From: Kofleriaceae bacterium
GTDB taxonomy: Bacteria > Myxococcota_A > Polyangia > Haliangiales > Haliangiaceae
Direction of reading: 5' to 3'
DNA length: 64,000 bases
NCBI GenBank assembly: GCA_018057825.1
Contig: JAGPCY010000030.1
Span: forward strand, 1 to 64,000
Shown: positions 52,576 through 62,287 of the stretch, piece by piece
Layout: each line of letters begins with the position of its first letter
Numbering within the stretch: position 1 is the first letter of the stretch
Notes under the pieces: generated by a model
What the model saw: only the letters and a program-made list of their open reading frames with translations
Told to the model about the DNA's origin: nothing
Databases searched by the model: none
Position numbers and translations under genes: made by a program

Positions 52576-55061
52576 GGCGTGCCTCCGGTCGGCGCGGACG
52601 GATCGGGCGGGGTCGGCTCGGGGACCGGCAGGTCACTGGGCGCGGGCTCGGTCGCTGGCGGCGCCGGCGCGTCCTCGTCCTGGGCCTCGCGGATGAGATC
52701 CGCGAACTCGTCCTTCATCTGCTTGAGCTCGCGCGACTTCTCGAGGTTGAGCCGGCTGAGGTCGTCGTCGGACTCTTCCTTCTGCGACCAGCCGACGTCG
52801 ACCACGCCGACGTCGGACCGGACCAGGACGTCGTAGAACTTGGCCTTGACGTCGCGGAAGGCGTTGCCGAGGACGGTGCCGCCCAGGGACCGCGACTCGG
52901 CCTCGTAGAGCAGGAACTCGCGGCGGTAGGCCGCCAGCTCGGCCTTCTCGTAGGTCATGGCGTCGCGGACCTCGGTGAGCGCGCCCTCGACGATCTGATC
53001 GATCGTGGTGTTGACCCGATCGAGCTGGGTCATCGCGGCGTCGGCCCGACCGACCAGCTCGCCCAGCTTGGCGCCGCGGCGGGCGTCGCCCAGGGTCAGG
53101 CGGGTCAGGGCGCGGTGCTCGTCGGCCAGGGCGGTCCGGAGCTGATCGCGGAGCTGGCGCTCGCGCAACGACACCGCGTCGCTCGAGCCAGCCTCGTCGC
53201 GGCCGAGCACGACCTCGCGGCGGATCGCGTCGAGCTCCTGGTGCATCTGCTGCAGCTCGAGGGACAGCTCGCCGATGATCTTGATGGCGTCGAGGCGCTG
53301 CTGGGCCCAGGCCGCCTTGGCCGCGGGATCGCGCGGCTCGGGCGACTCCTTCACGAACTTGTCGAGGGCGACCACGGTCGCCTGGGTGGTGTCGATCAGC
53401 ACCATCGCCTCGGCGGCGTCGCGATCGACGGTGTCGAACTCGCCCTGGGCCTTCTCGACCCGCTGGCCGTAGGCGACCTGGGTGTTGGGCAGGGCCTTCC
53501 ACTGCGCCGACAGCGCCCGTCGCCGGGTGGTCAACGGATCGACCGCGGCGAGCTGGGCGCCGGAGTTCGAGCGCTCGGCCAGCCCGCGCTCCTCGTCGGC
53601 CAGGCGCTCGCGCATGGCGAGGAGGTCCTCGAGGAGCTCGGTCGAGCGCGACCGCTTGGTGGCCAGCGACGGGAAGATGTTGACCCGGTTGGCCGAGGCC
53701 AGGACCGCGTCGAGGCGCTGGATCGTGCGCTCGGCCTCGTTGATCTCACCCTGGATCGAGCCGAGATCGGTCTCGACCGCCATGACCCGGTTGACGTTGG
53801 GCTCGTCGCGGATCCACGCCGCGGCGATCTCCGGCATGGTCGAGTTGACCTGGAAGGTCTCCGACGCGCGGCCGGTGATCTGAGCCAGGAACGCCTGCGG
53901 ATCGTCGTTGGCGGCGATGATCTTGCCGAGCTCGTCGTGGGGCTCGACGTAGAGCCCGCGCGTCTCGGTGAAGAGCTTGATCGCCTTGGCGTACTCCTCG
54001 GTGCCGCTGGCGCTGCCGGTGTCGAGGCCGGCGACGACCTTGTCGTGGATGGCCTGGGCCTTGCGCACGCGGAGGTTGCCCTCGAGGATGCGGACCGTCG
54101 GCAGGCGCTGCGAGGTCGGATCGGCCAAGGCCAGGAGTTCGAGGGCGCGCAGCGCCTTGTCGTACTGCTGCGACTTGACGTAGACCCACGCGACCTCGTA
54201 GAGCGCGTCGGGGAACAGGTCGCTCTTGCGATCGACCAGGAGGTAGCTGTCGATCGCCTTGGTCGGCTGATCGCGCTCGTAGAACAACCGGCCCAGGGCC
54301 ATCTGGGCCAGCTCCTTGACCCGGGCCTCGTCGTCGGTCTTGGGCTCGCGGTCGAGGAGCGCCGCCATGGTCTGGCTGGCCTTGCCCAGCTCCTGCTTGG
54401 CGACGTAGGTCGTGCCCAGGTAGTAGGCGGCCTGGACGCCGTACTCGGAGTCGGCCGGCACCTGCTTGAACCAGGCCTCGGCCTCGTCGAACTGGCCCTG
54501 GGCGAAGGCGTACTTGCCGCGGACGTAGGGCACCGACGGCCGGCGCTTGTCGGTCGGCACGCGGTCGAGATCGGCGAGCCAGCCGTCGACGCCCTCGGTG
54601 TCCCCGAGGAGCAGCGACAGCTCGAGCAGGCGCTCGAGGCCCTGCTGGTAGTACTTCGAGCCGGGCGCGTCCTTGACGAGCTGGGTGAAGAACGAGCGGG
54701 CCGCGACCCGATCGTTCTTCTGGAACAGCGACTCGGCGAGGTAGTAGAGCGCGGTGTCGTAGTCGCGACCGCGGGCGGCGCCGCCGGCCGCGCCCTGGGC
54801 GACGTAGTCGTAGAGGATGAGCGCGGCGTTGTCGTAGTTGCCGGTGCCGAAGGCGACCTGGGCGTCGATCAGGCGACGCGCCATGACGTCGTCCTTCTTG
54901 GGCTGCCCGGTCGGGGCCTTGATGCCCGAGCCGAGCTCGCGAGCCTCGCCCTCGACGCCCACCAGCTTCTTGGCGATGTCGTCGAGGACGTCGGCCCGGG
55001 CGCCGGCGGCGGCGAACCCGAGGAGCACCGCCGCGAGCGCGGCGCGCGAGGGCGCGGCCAT
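52572..55061 (-). CDS. Exported TPR and coiled-coil protein (829 aa)
   Basis: The ATG 55061 gives a signal peptide (LAAVLLGFAAAGARA). Residues of about 70-330 contain TPR units (DTALYYLAESLFQKNDRVAARSFFTQLV, EYGVQAAYYLGTTYVAKQELGKASQTM, FPDALYEVAWVYVKSQQYDKALRALELLAL). Residues of about 420-780 are a long charged helical region likely to form coiled coils (INEAERTIQRLDAVLASANR, RSTELLEDLLAMRERLADEER, ELQQMHQELDAIRREVV). A Pro/Glu-rich tail ends the protein. It probably spans or scaffolds the periplasm with the adjacent TPR proteins. Only 2 bases separate it from the preceding gene. Confidence 0.8.
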   Translation of the reverse strand: MAAPSRAALAAVLLGFAAAGARADVLDDIAKKLVGVEGEARELGSGIKAPTGQPKKDDVMARRLIDAQVAFGTGNYDNAALILYDYVAQGAAGGAARGRDYDTALYYLAESLFQKNDRVAARSFFTQLVKDAPGSKYYQQGLERLLELSLLLGDTEGVDGWLADLDRVPTDKRRPSVPYVRGKYAFAQGQFDEAEAWFKQVPADSEYGVQAAYYLGTTYVAKQELGKASQTMAALLDREPKTDDEARVKELAQMALGRLFYERDQPTKAIDSYLLVDRKSDLFPDALYEVAWVYVKSQQYDKALRALELLALADPTSQRLPTVRILEGNLRVRKAQAIHDKVVAGLDTGSASGTEEYAKAIKLFTETRGLYVEPHDELGKIIAANDDPQAFLAQITGRASETFQVNSTMPEIAAAWIRDEPNVNRVMAVETDLGSIQGEINEAERTIQRLDAVLASANRVNIFPSLATKRSRSTELLEDLLAMRERLADEERGLAERSNSGAQLAAVDPLTTRRRALSAQWKALPNTQVAYGQRVEKAQGEFDTVDRDAAEAMVLIDTTQATVVALDKFVKESPEPRDPAAKAAWAQQRLDAIKIIGELSLELQQMHQELDAIRREVVLGRDEAGSSDAVSLRERQLRDQLRTALADEHRALTRLTLGDARRGAKLGELVGRADAAMTQLDRVNTTIDQIVEGALTEVRDAMTYEKAELAAYRREFLLYEAESRSLGGTVLGNAFRDVKAKFYDVLVRSDVGVVDVGWSQKEESDDDLSRLNLEKSRELKQMKDEFADLIREAQDEDAPAPPATEPAPSDLPVPEPTPPDPSAPTGGTP

Positions 55062-55063
55062 GG

Positions 55064-55897
55064 CTACTTCTCCCCGGTCCCGGCGGTCACCTTGAAGTCG
55101 ATCGCCGGCCGCTTCTCGAGCGGCGTGGTGCGGCCGCCCTTCTCGAAGCCCGAGGCCTCGATCCGGGTGGCCTTGCCCTCGGCGGCGGTGAAGGTGTGGC
55201 TGGCGCGGACGGTGAACGTGTACTTGTTGAGGTACTTGAACACGCCGTAGCCGTGGCCGCGGTAGACCGCGAGCACGCTGATCGAGTGGCTGCCCGGCGA
55301 GATCGGGCCGGTCAGGATGTCGAACGACTTGTTCTTGTAGAGGTTCGGGTGGGTGTCCTCGGCGCGGGCGAAGATCTGGGTGCCGTCGAGGGCGTAGACC
55401 AGCCGCACCAGCCGGTACGAGCTGCCCATCTTGTTCTCGTGGACCAGCGTGGCCTGGGCGCCGACGCCGCCGCCGAGCACCGCCTCCTTGAGCTGCGAGG
55501 TGCGGGCCTTGGCGCGCCAGGCGCGCTCCTTCAGGGCCTGGACCCGCTGCTCGAGGCGACGCAGGCGGAGGTTGACCGGCATCGACTCGGGATCGACGGT
55601 GTCGGCGGTCGCGGTCTGGGTCGGGTCGGTGGGATCGGCGGGGTCGGTCGGCGCGCCCGTCGGCGGGGTGCCCGTCGTCGGGGTACCGGTCGTCGGGGTA
55701 CCGGTCGTCGGGGTGCCGGTCGTCGGCGTGCCCGTCGTCGGGGTACCGGTGGTCGGCGTGCCCGTCGTCGGCGTGCCCGTCGTCGGGGTCGAGCCCGGCT
55801 GGGCCGTCGCCGAGACCGCGCCCGCGGCGAGGGCGAGGGCCATGAGAGTCACGGTCGTGCGGTCGAGGCCGCGGGTCTTGGGCTGGTGTTGACGCAT
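55064..55897 (-). CDS. First gene of the Glt-like operon: exported protein with PTTGT repeat tract (277 aa)
   Basis: The ATG 55897, with GGAG upstream, gives a signal peptide (VTLMALALAAGAVSATA). Directly after it comes a run of about ten PTTGT-type units (15-bp period in DNA, about 55660-55800), then a Pro/Thr/Asp linker. A short coiled coil follows (LRLRRLEQRVQALKERAW) and a beta-sandwich-like domain over about residues 145-270 (SSYRLVRLVYALDGTQIFAR, GSHSISVLAVYRGHGYGVFKY), reminiscent of PEGA-type or filamin-like domains. The repeat count may vary between strains. The function is unknown; it probably acts in the periplasm with the TPR proteins. Confidence 0.75.
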   Translation of the reverse strand: MRQHQPKTRGLDRTTVTLMALALAAGAVSATAQPGSTPTTGTPTTGTPTTGTPTTGTPTTGTPTTGTPTTGTPTTGTPPTGAPTDPADPTDPTQTATADTVDPESMPVNLRLRRLEQRVQALKERAWRAKARTSQLKEAVLGGGVGAQATLVHENKMGSSYRLVRLVYALDGTQIFARAEDTHPNLYKNKSFDILTGPISPGSHSISVLAVYRGHGYGVFKYLNKYTFTVRASHTFTAAEGKATRIEASGFEKGGRTTPLEKRPAIDFKVTAGTGEK

Positions 55898-56124
55898 GGG
55901 ACTCCGCACCGGCGAACCGGTCCACGTGGCCGCGGGACGGCGCGGCCAATCTGCTAGTGGAATGAAGCAGTTGTAACACCCGCCCGGCGAGGGATCAAAC
56001 CCGGTCGCCCCCGGTCTTGACCCCCGTCACGGTCGCCTACCCCGCGAGATCCCACGACCGCGGGCCGCGCGGCTCGGAGTTCTTCGCGGATCGCCCCGCC
56101 GCCCCCGGGACTCGCGGGCGGTAG

Positions 56125-56130
56125 TAGGCT
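56125..56130 (+). promoter_or_regulatory. TAGGCT -10 box for a leaderless start at 56137
   Basis: TAGGCT, 6-base spacer, ATG 56137; no Shine-Dalgarno. Confidence 0.5.
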
Positions 56131-56136
56131 GCGCCG

Positions 56137-56958
56137 ATGTTCACCGATCTGACGCGGGCCCGAAGGATCGAAGCGGGTGAAGGGGCGCTGGCCCGGGCGG
56201 TCGCGCGCGGCGTGGCCCGCGGCGGCGCGGCGGTGGCGGTCGACGATCTCGACGGCGGGGTCGCGGTCCTGACCCGCGCGGGCCTGCCGACCAACAAGGT
56301 GATCGGGATCGGGCTGGGCGACGCCGGGGCCCTCGACGGTCTGGACGCGGTCGAGGCGCGGTGGTGGGCGGTCGGCGAGCCGGTCCGGATCGAGCTGGCG
56401 TCCTTGGCGCGGGTCGAGGTCGGGCGGGCCCTGACCTCCCGCGGCTACCAGCTCGAGGGCGTCGAGCACGTCTTGGTCCGCGACCTGGCGGCCCCGCTGC
56501 CGTCGCCGCCGCCCGGCGTGGCGATCGAGGACGTGTCGTCCGCCACCGACGACGAATGGCTGACCTGCGCGATCGACGGCTTCGCGAACCCCGACGGCGC
56601 GAACCCGGCCGAGGTGGCGGTGACCGCGGCCGCCCTCGAGCCGGTGTTCCGCGATCTCAGCGCGGCCGAGGTGACCCGATACCTCGCGCGGCTCGACGGC
56701 GCCCTCGCCGGGACCGCCAGCGCCTTCGGACACGAAGGCGCGCTCTACCTGTGCGGTGCCTCGACCGCCCCGGCCTACCGCCGACGCGGCGTTCAGCGCG
56801 CGCTGCTCCTGCACCGCCTGGCCGAGGCGCGCGCCGGCGGCGCCGACCTGGCGGTGGTCACGACCTCCCCGGGGAGCCAGTCCCAGGCCAACGTCATGGC
56901 CCTCGGCTTCGCGCTGGCCTACACCCGCGTGGTCCTGGTGCGCCCGCCGCCGGCGTGA
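56137..56958 (+). CDS. GNAT-family N-acetyltransferase (273 aa)
   Basis: The C-terminal half has the GNAT core: a beta strand ALYLCGASTAPAYRRRGVQRALLLHRL in which YRRRGVQRAL is the acetyl-CoA pyrophosphate loop (Q/RxxGxG/A type), then DLAVVTTSPGSQSQANVMALGFALAYTR as the final strand-helix-strand. The N-terminal half looks like a degenerate second GNAT lobe (AVDDLDGGVAVLTRAGLPTNKVIGIG). The substrate is unknown. It is the first of several rightward genes and is divergent from the Glt-like operon. Confidence 0.88.
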   Translation: MFTDLTRARRIEAGEGALARAVARGVARGGAAVAVDDLDGGVAVLTRAGLPTNKVIGIGLGDAGALDGLDAVEARWWAVGEPVRIELASLARVEVGRALTSRGYQLEGVEHVLVRDLAAPLPSPPPGVAIEDVSSATDDEWLTCAIDGFANPDGANPAEVAVTAAALEPVFRDLSAAEVTRYLARLDGALAGTASAFGHEGALYLCGASTAPAYRRRGVQRALLLHRLAEARAGGADLAVVTTSPGSQSQANVMALGFALAYTRVVLVRPPPA

Positions 56959-56997
56959 TGGGTTGCACCGCGGCGCTAGGGCGTCGATAGTCGCGCG

Positions 56998-57300
56998 ATG
57001 CGCCACACGTGGCTCGCCCTCGCCGTCGCGGTCGCCATCGCCGCGTGCGGCGGCGCGAAGGACGATCCGTTCACCGCCGACCTGAAGATGATCTGCGCCG
57101 CCGGCGAGGGGCGCGACGATCTGCCGCCCGAGATGCGCAACCTCGAGGCCCTGCGGACCATCGCCGACAAGATCAAGACCGCCGAGGCGGCGCGACTCTT
57201 GAGCGAGCTGATGCGGGCGGCGCCGAGCGAGCGCCCGGCGATGATCGACCCGGTCCTGGCCAAGGCCGGGATCAAGCGCTGTGCGTTTCTCGGGCGGTGA
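56998..57300 (+). CDS. Small lipoprotein of unknown function (100 aa)
   Basis: A lipoprotein signal (LALAVAVAIAACGGAKD) precedes a helical domain of about 80 residues with two further Cys (LKMICAAGEG and IKRCAFLG) that probably form a disulphide. A GATAGT element lies 6 bases before the ATG, close to the TANNNT pattern seen elsewhere. It lies 39 bases after the acetyltransferase. The function is unknown. Confidence 0.75.
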   Translation: MRHTWLALAVAVAIAACGGAKDDPFTADLKMICAAGEGRDDLPPEMRNLEALRTIADKIKTAEAARLLSELMRAAPSERPAMIDPVLAKAGIKRCAFLGR

Positions 57301-57311
57301 TCAAGGGCGGC

Positions 57312-57353
57312 GATCGATCCAGTGATCGAGAGCGGTGATCGATCCAGTGATCG
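57312..57353. repeat. Two direct copies of a 17-bp sequence (GATCGATCCAGTGATCG)
   Basis: Exact copies at 57312-57328 and 57337-57353 (period 25) lie between the small lipoprotein gene and the propeller gene, about 50 bases before the -10 box of the latter. The repeat could be an operator pair; no regulator is evident. Confidence 0.75.
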
Positions 57354-57389
57354 GCGGCAACGGCGCCTTGGCGGCAGCGCGGGTCGAGA

Positions 57390-57395
57390 TAGGGT
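57390..57395 (+). promoter_or_regulatory. TAGGGT -10 box for a leaderless start at 57403
   Basis: TAGGGT, 7-base spacer, ATG 57403; the same box and spacing occur before the methylase gene at 17255. Confidence 0.55.
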
Positions 57396-57402
57396 GTGGC
57401 CC

Positions 57403-58665
57403 ATGATCAGGCCCGGGCTCGCGTGTCTCGTCCTGGCCGGCTGCGGCGGCCCCGCCCAGCTCGCGGCACCGGCGCCGGCGCCGCGGACCTGCGAGGCGCG
57501 CTGGCTCACCGTCGAGGACGAGGTGGTCGATCTGGCGCCGTCCGTCGACGGACTCCTGTGGCTCGGCCGGGAGCGCGGCCTGGCGCTGGCGCCGTGGAGC
57601 GGCGCGCCCCGCGGGCTCGATCCGGCGGGGCCCGACGAGGTCGACCCGCGCGCGGTGGTGTCGACGCCGCGCGGCGTGGTGTGGGCGGCCGGCGACGGCG
57701 CGGTGTGGCGGGTCGCGGCCGGCGCGGCGCCGACGGTCTTGGCCACGGTCGGCGAGCCGGTCGCGCTCGCGGCGGTCGGTGACCTGATCGTGGTCGGCGC
57801 GGTCGACGGCGTGCACCGGATCTACCCCAACGGCGATCATCGCCGGTTGTTCGACGGCGAGGTCGCCGCGCTGACGGTCGATGAGCGGGCCGCCTACGTC
57901 GCGGCCGGGGACCGCCTGGTCCGCGTCCCGCTCGACGGCGCGGCGACCGAGACCTTGGCGCGCCGCACCCCGGCGGTGCGTTCGATGGTGCGTCACGACG
58001 GCCAGCTCCTGGTCGCGACCGACGCCGGCGTGTTCGCGGTCGCCGGCGGTCGGCTGGTCCCCTACGCGCCGGTCGATCTGCCGGTGCCGCTCGGCAACCT
58101 GCAGAGCGTCGCGGGTCGGGTCTACCTGACCGCCGGCAACCTGATCTTGATGGTGCGGGACGGCGTCGCGGAGCCGATCGCGATCGCGTCCGGCGACCTC
58201 GTCGACCTCGCGGTCGATGGCCCGACGCTGTATGTCGCGACCCGCGAGCACCCGGGCGTGGCGGCGGTCTGCCACGATCCGATCGGCGCCCCGGTCGCGA
58301 TCGAGGTCCCGACGCTGGCCTGTGGCCCCGACGAGGTCGAGGCCGAGGGCGACGCGCGCGCGCTCGCGTGCGTCGGCGGCGACGGCGCGCTCACCTATGC
58401 GGTCGCGCACCACGCCAGCGGCGCGCGGGCCTGGGAGCATGGCCGCGACGGCCGCCGGCGGAGCTGGGACGCCGACGGCACGCTGCGCAGCGAGGAGCCT
58501 GCGCCCGGCCGACCCGGCCCGGTGGTGCGCTACTTCCCCGACGGTGCGCCGCGCGAGCAGGGCGAGGTCGACGGCGACGGCGCGCGGGACGGGGTGTGGA
58601 CCCGCTTCGCCCCCGACGGCTCGCCGCGCGAGGTCACGACCTGGGACCACGGCCAGCGGCGGTGA
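57403..58665 (+). CDS. Beta-propeller lipoprotein with C-terminal MORN-like repeats (420 aa)
   Basis: The ATG 57403 gives a lipoprotein signal (GLACLVLAGCGG). Residues of about 35-320 form repeated four-strand blades (SVDGLLWLGRERGLALAPW, AVGDLIVVGAVDGVHRIYPN, DGQLLVATDAGVFAVAGGRL). The last 60 residues have two MORN-2/YwqK-like units (VVRYFPDGAPREQGEVDGDG and GVWTRFAPDGSPREVTTW). Such repeats are found in surface and toxin-related proteins; their role here is unknown. It is probably anchored at the outer surface. Confidence 0.8.
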   Translation: MIRPGLACLVLAGCGGPAQLAAPAPAPRTCEARWLTVEDEVVDLAPSVDGLLWLGRERGLALAPWSGAPRGLDPAGPDEVDPRAVVSTPRGVVWAAGDGAVWRVAAGAAPTVLATVGEPVALAAVGDLIVVGAVDGVHRIYPNGDHRRLFDGEVAALTVDERAAYVAAGDRLVRVPLDGAATETLARRTPAVRSMVRHDGQLLVATDAGVFAVAGGRLVPYAPVDLPVPLGNLQSVAGRVYLTAGNLILMVRDGVAEPIAIASGDLVDLAVDGPTLYVATREHPGVAAVCHDPIGAPVAIEVPTLACGPDEVEAEGDARALACVGGDGALTYAVAHHASGARAWEHGRDGRRRSWDADGTLRSEEPAPGRPGPVVRYFPDGAPREQGEVDGDGARDGVWTRFAPDGSPREVTTWDHGQRR

Positions 58666-58684
58666 GGGCCGGGCCGAGGTCGGC

Positions 58685-58690
58685 TATCGT
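58685..58690 (+). promoter_or_regulatory. TATCGT -10 box for a leaderless start at 58698
   Basis: TATCGT, 7-base spacer, ATG 58698; identical to the box before the S41 gene at 32142. Confidence 0.55.
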
Positions 58691-58697
58691 CGGCGCG

Positions 58698-59489
58698 ATG
58701 ACGACGCCTGCGACCTGGACGACCGCGATCACCGCCGGCTGGTCGATCACCACCGTCGATGGACCGGGGCCGACGCTCCTGTGGCTCCACGGGCTCGGCG
58801 AGCACGCCGCGACCTTCGCGCCGGCGATCGCCCACCTGCCGCAGCACCGACACCTGCTGCTCGATCTGCCCGGCCACGGCGGCGCCCGCGCCGTCCTGGC
58901 CCGCGGCGCTGCGCCGTGGACGCAGCCACCGTCGATCGCCGAGACCGCTGGTCACCTGGCCGAGCTGCTGTCGGCGATCAGGCCGGCGGCGGTGATCGGC
59001 CACTCGCTCGGCGGCGTCATCGCCCTGGCCCTGGCCGAGCGAGACCCGTCCAACCTGCGCGCGGTGATCGACGTCGACGGCAACGTGTCGCTGGGCGACT
59101 GCACGTACTCGAGTCAGATCGCGGCCTACGAGGCGGAGGCCTTCGCGAACGACGGCCACGCCGCGGTGTGCGACCGCCTGGAGGCGCACGCCGATCCGAT
59201 CGTCCGCGGCTACGGCGCGCGCATGCGCACCGCGTCGGCGGCCCAGCTCTGGCGGTACTCCGTCGATCTGGTCGAGGCCGCCACCGCCGAGGACCTCGCG
59301 CGCCGGCGGGCCGCGGTGCGGACGCGGATGGTGTATGTGGCCGGGCATCCCGGCGGCGCGTGCGCGCGCTCGCGCGAGCTGCTGGCGGCGGCTGGCGTAG
59401 ACGTCCGCGAGGTCGGGCCGGCGGGCCACTGGCCGTTCGTGGAGCACCCCGCGCGGTTCGCCGAGGTGGTCGGGTCGATCGTGCGGTAG
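58698..59489 (+). CDS. Alpha/beta-fold hydrolase (263 aa)
   Basis: The fold markers are [18 protein letters not shown] (oxyanion region), [10 protein letters not shown], the nucleophile elbow [15 protein letters not shown] with Ser near residue 103, and the catalytic His in [13 protein letters not shown] near the C-terminus. There is no signal peptide, so it is cytoplasmic. Size fits monodomain esterases or C-C hydrolases; the substrate is unknown. Array R6 starts 3 bases after its stop. An overlapping longer frame that includes the array is not coding. Confidence 0.92.
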   Translation: MTTPATWTTAITAGWSITTVDGPGPTLLWLHGLGEHAATFAPAIAHLPQHRHLLLDLPGHGGARAVLARGAAPWTQPPSIAETAGHLAELLSAIRPAAVIGHSLGGVIALALAERDPSNLRAVIDVDGNVSLGDCTYSSQIAAYEAEAFANDGHAAVCDRLEAHADPIVRGYGARMRTASAAQLWRYSVDLVEAATAEDLARRRAAVRTRMVYVAGHPGGACARSRELLAAAGVDVREVGPAGHWPFVEHPARFAEVVGSIVR

Positions 59490-59492
59490 GGA

Positions 59493-59796
<304 letters not shown>

Positions 59797-59913
59797 CCAA
59801 CAGATGTCTGAACCGCGGGCGTAAGCGCACGTCATCGTTTGGCTTCACATCCGTGGGATGGACCGGCGCGAGGGTCGAGAGCATGAGTGGGCGCACAACC
59901 GGAAGGAATCGCG

Positions 59914-60340
<427 letters not shown>

Positions 60341-60354
<14 letters not shown>

Positions 60355-60727
60355 GCCGACGCCGACGCGGCGCGGGCCGCGGTGGGACGTCGACGGCCGC
60401 GCCCTGCGGCTGTGGACCATCACCGGCCTCGCGACCACGTATCTGATCGCGTGGTGGGGCCTGGCCCCGGAGCCGACCGCGGCCCCGGTCGCCGCCACCG
60501 AACCCGCGCCGGTGACCGCGACGTCCACGCCGACCACCGCGTCGACTGGACCGATCCCACCGGCGGTGTGGTGGCATGACGTCCCGGCCGCGCAGCGACC
60601 GCGGGTCGCGCTGCCGCCCGGCTGGGTGGTGACCGCGACCCACCCCGGCGACGGCCCGGTCCTGGCGGCCGCACCGAGCCCGCGCCGACCCGCGCGCCGC
60701 GTGCGCGTGCGGACCCGGAGCTCGTGA
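60341..60727 (+). CDS. Small membrane protein of unknown function (128 aa)
   Basis: The ATG 60341, inside the end of the previous gene with GAGGAG upstream, is preferred to the earlier in-frame ATGs, which would read the Asp tract in another frame. One membrane helix (LWTITGLATTYLIAWWGLA) is followed by a Thr/Pro/Ala-rich linker and a short ordered segment (VALPPGWVVTATHPGDGPVL), ending in a basic tail. The stop overlaps the ApbE ATG (TGATG). The function is unknown; it may be a membrane partner for ApbE. Confidence 0.65.
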
Positions 60728-61629
60728 TGTTCGCCGTGGCCGCGATGGGCACGACGATCGCCGTGCACACGCCGACCCTGTCGGTCGAGGCCGAGGCCGC
60801 GGCCGGCGCCGCGGTCGCCGCGCAGTTCGCCGCTGCGGAGGCGCGCTTCAGCCGGTTCCGCGACGACAGCGAGCTGACGTCGCTCAACCGCGCGACCGCG
60901 CCGCGCGCGGTGTCGCCCGACCTCCTGGCCGCGCTGGTGCGCGCCCGCGCCTACGTCGAGCTGACCGGCGGTCGCTTCGATCCGACGGTGGGCGCCGCGG
61001 TCCTCGCCGCTGGGTACGATCGCGCCTTCGCGCCCGGGGCCCTCGACCGCGCGACCGCCGCCCACCCGGTGGCGCCGACCCGCTTCGCCGAGATCGCGAT
61101 CGATCGCGCCCGCGGGGTCGTGACCCGGCCGCCCGGGGTGCAGCTCGATCTCGGCGGGATGATCAAGGGCGCGACCGCCGACCTGGCGGCCCGCGCGCTG
61201 CCGGCGATCGCCGCCCTCGACGCCGGCGGCGACGTGGTCCTGCGCGGCGCCGGCCCCGACGGCACCGGCTGGGAGGTCGAGGTCGAGGATCCCGCCGATC
61301 CAGCGCGGGTCTTGCTCGCGCTGGTCGTGCGCGATCGCGCGGTCGCCACCAGCGCCGCCAACCGTCGACGCTGGCGCCGCGGCGACACTTGGGTCCATCA
61401 CTTGATCGACCCGGCGACCGGCGCTCCCGCCGCCTCCGACCTGGCCCAGGTGACAATCGTCGCCGACAGCGCCGAGCGCGCCGAGGTGCTGGCCAAGGCG
61501 GTGTTCGTCGCCGGCGCCCGCGACGGCGCCGCCCTCCTGGCGACGATGCCGACCATCGGGGCGGTGCTGGTCGATCACCGCGGCGCGGTCACGCGCCTCG
61601 GCCCGCTGGAGGTCGCGACCGATGCGTAG
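60727..61629 (+). CDS. apbE: FAD:protein FMN transferase, ApbE family (300 aa)
   Basis: The ApbE fold is clear: AAMGTTIAVHTPTL at the start, EARFSRFRDDSELTSLNR, GGRFDPTVG, QLDLGGMIKGATADLAAR, ALDAGGDVVLRGAG, VATSAANRRRW and HHLIDPATGAPAASDLAQVTIVA, with the FAD-binding and Mg-binding residues of the family. It transfers FMN from FAD to Thr or Ser of target proteins. This copy has no signal peptide, unlike most ApbE lipoproteins, so it may act in the cytoplasm or be held by a neighbour. The ATG overlaps the preceding stop; the next gene overlaps its end by 8 bases. Confidence 0.95.
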   Translation: MFAVAAMGTTIAVHTPTLSVEAEAAAGAAVAAQFAAAEARFSRFRDDSELTSLNRATAPRAVSPDLLAALVRARAYVELTGGRFDPTVGAAVLAAGYDRAFAPGALDRATAAHPVAPTRFAEIAIDRARGVVTRPPGVQLDLGGMIKGATADLAARALPAIAALDAGGDVVLRGAGPDGTGWEVEVEDPADPARVLLALVVRDRAVATSAANRRRWRRGDTWVHHLIDPATGAPAASDLAQVTIVADSAERAEVLAKAVFVAGARDGAALLATMPTIGAVLVDHRGAVTRLGPLEVATDA

Positions 61630-62254
61630 ATCGATCGCCTGGGGCCTGGTGGTCGGGCTCGCGCTGGTCTTGCTCGTGGGCGCGATCGCGGCGCGCCTCG
61701 GCCTCACGACCGCGCCGCCGCGCCCCGACGGCCCGTGGATGTGGGTCGCGACCCGGGCGGCCGGGGTCACGGCGCTGGTCGCCCTGACCCTCGACGTCGC
61801 CCTCGGCCTGGTGCTGTCGACCGGCGTCCTCGACGCCTGGCTGCCGCGAGCCCGGAGCCTCGAGCTGCACCGCACGCTGTCGGCCACCGCGCTGGCCCTG
61901 ACCGCGGGCCACGTCGTGCTCTTGATGGCCGATCCCTTCGTCCGCTACGACGCCCTCGACGTCGTCGTGCCGGGCGTGTCGAGCTACCGGCCGTGGGCGG
62001 TGGCGACCGGCATCATCGCCGCGTACCTGGCGGTCGTGATCCACGCGAGCTTCGACCTGCGCGCGCGGATCGGGACGCGGTGGTGGCGCCGCCTGCACTA
62101 CGGGTCCTTCGCGATCCTGATCGGCGCCCTCGCCCACGGCATCCTCGCCGGCAGCGACACCGGCCACGCCGCCATGCGCGGCCTCTACGTCGGGCTGGCC
62201 GCGACGGTCGGGGCCCTGGTCGCGGTCCGCGTGTTGATGGTCCGCGGCCGGTGA
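61622..62254 (+). CDS. Ferric-reductase-like transmembrane protein (210 aa)
   Basis: Five to six hydrophobic segments are seen, with conserved His residues in ELHRTLSATALALTAGHVVLLM, VIHASFDL and RLHYGSFAILIGALAHGI, the pattern of haem-b binding helices in ferric-reductase-like/FRD domain proteins. It lacks the cytosolic FAD/NADPH half. It overlaps apbE by 8 bases. It probably passes electrons across the membrane to a flavinylated partner; the partner is not evident in this operon. Confidence 0.88.
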   Translation: MRRSIAWGLVVGLALVLLVGAIAARLGLTTAPPRPDGPWMWVATRAAGVTALVALTLDVALGLVLSTGVLDAWLPRARSLELHRTLSATALALTAGHVVLLMADPFVRYDALDVVVPGVSSYRPWAVATGIIAAYLAVVIHASFDLRARIGTRWWRRLHYGSFAILIGALAHGILAGSDTGHAAMRGLYVGLAATVGALVAVRVLMVRGR

Positions 62255-62287
62255 CCGGCGCGCGGTGCCGGCAGCGGCGCCTGCAGC

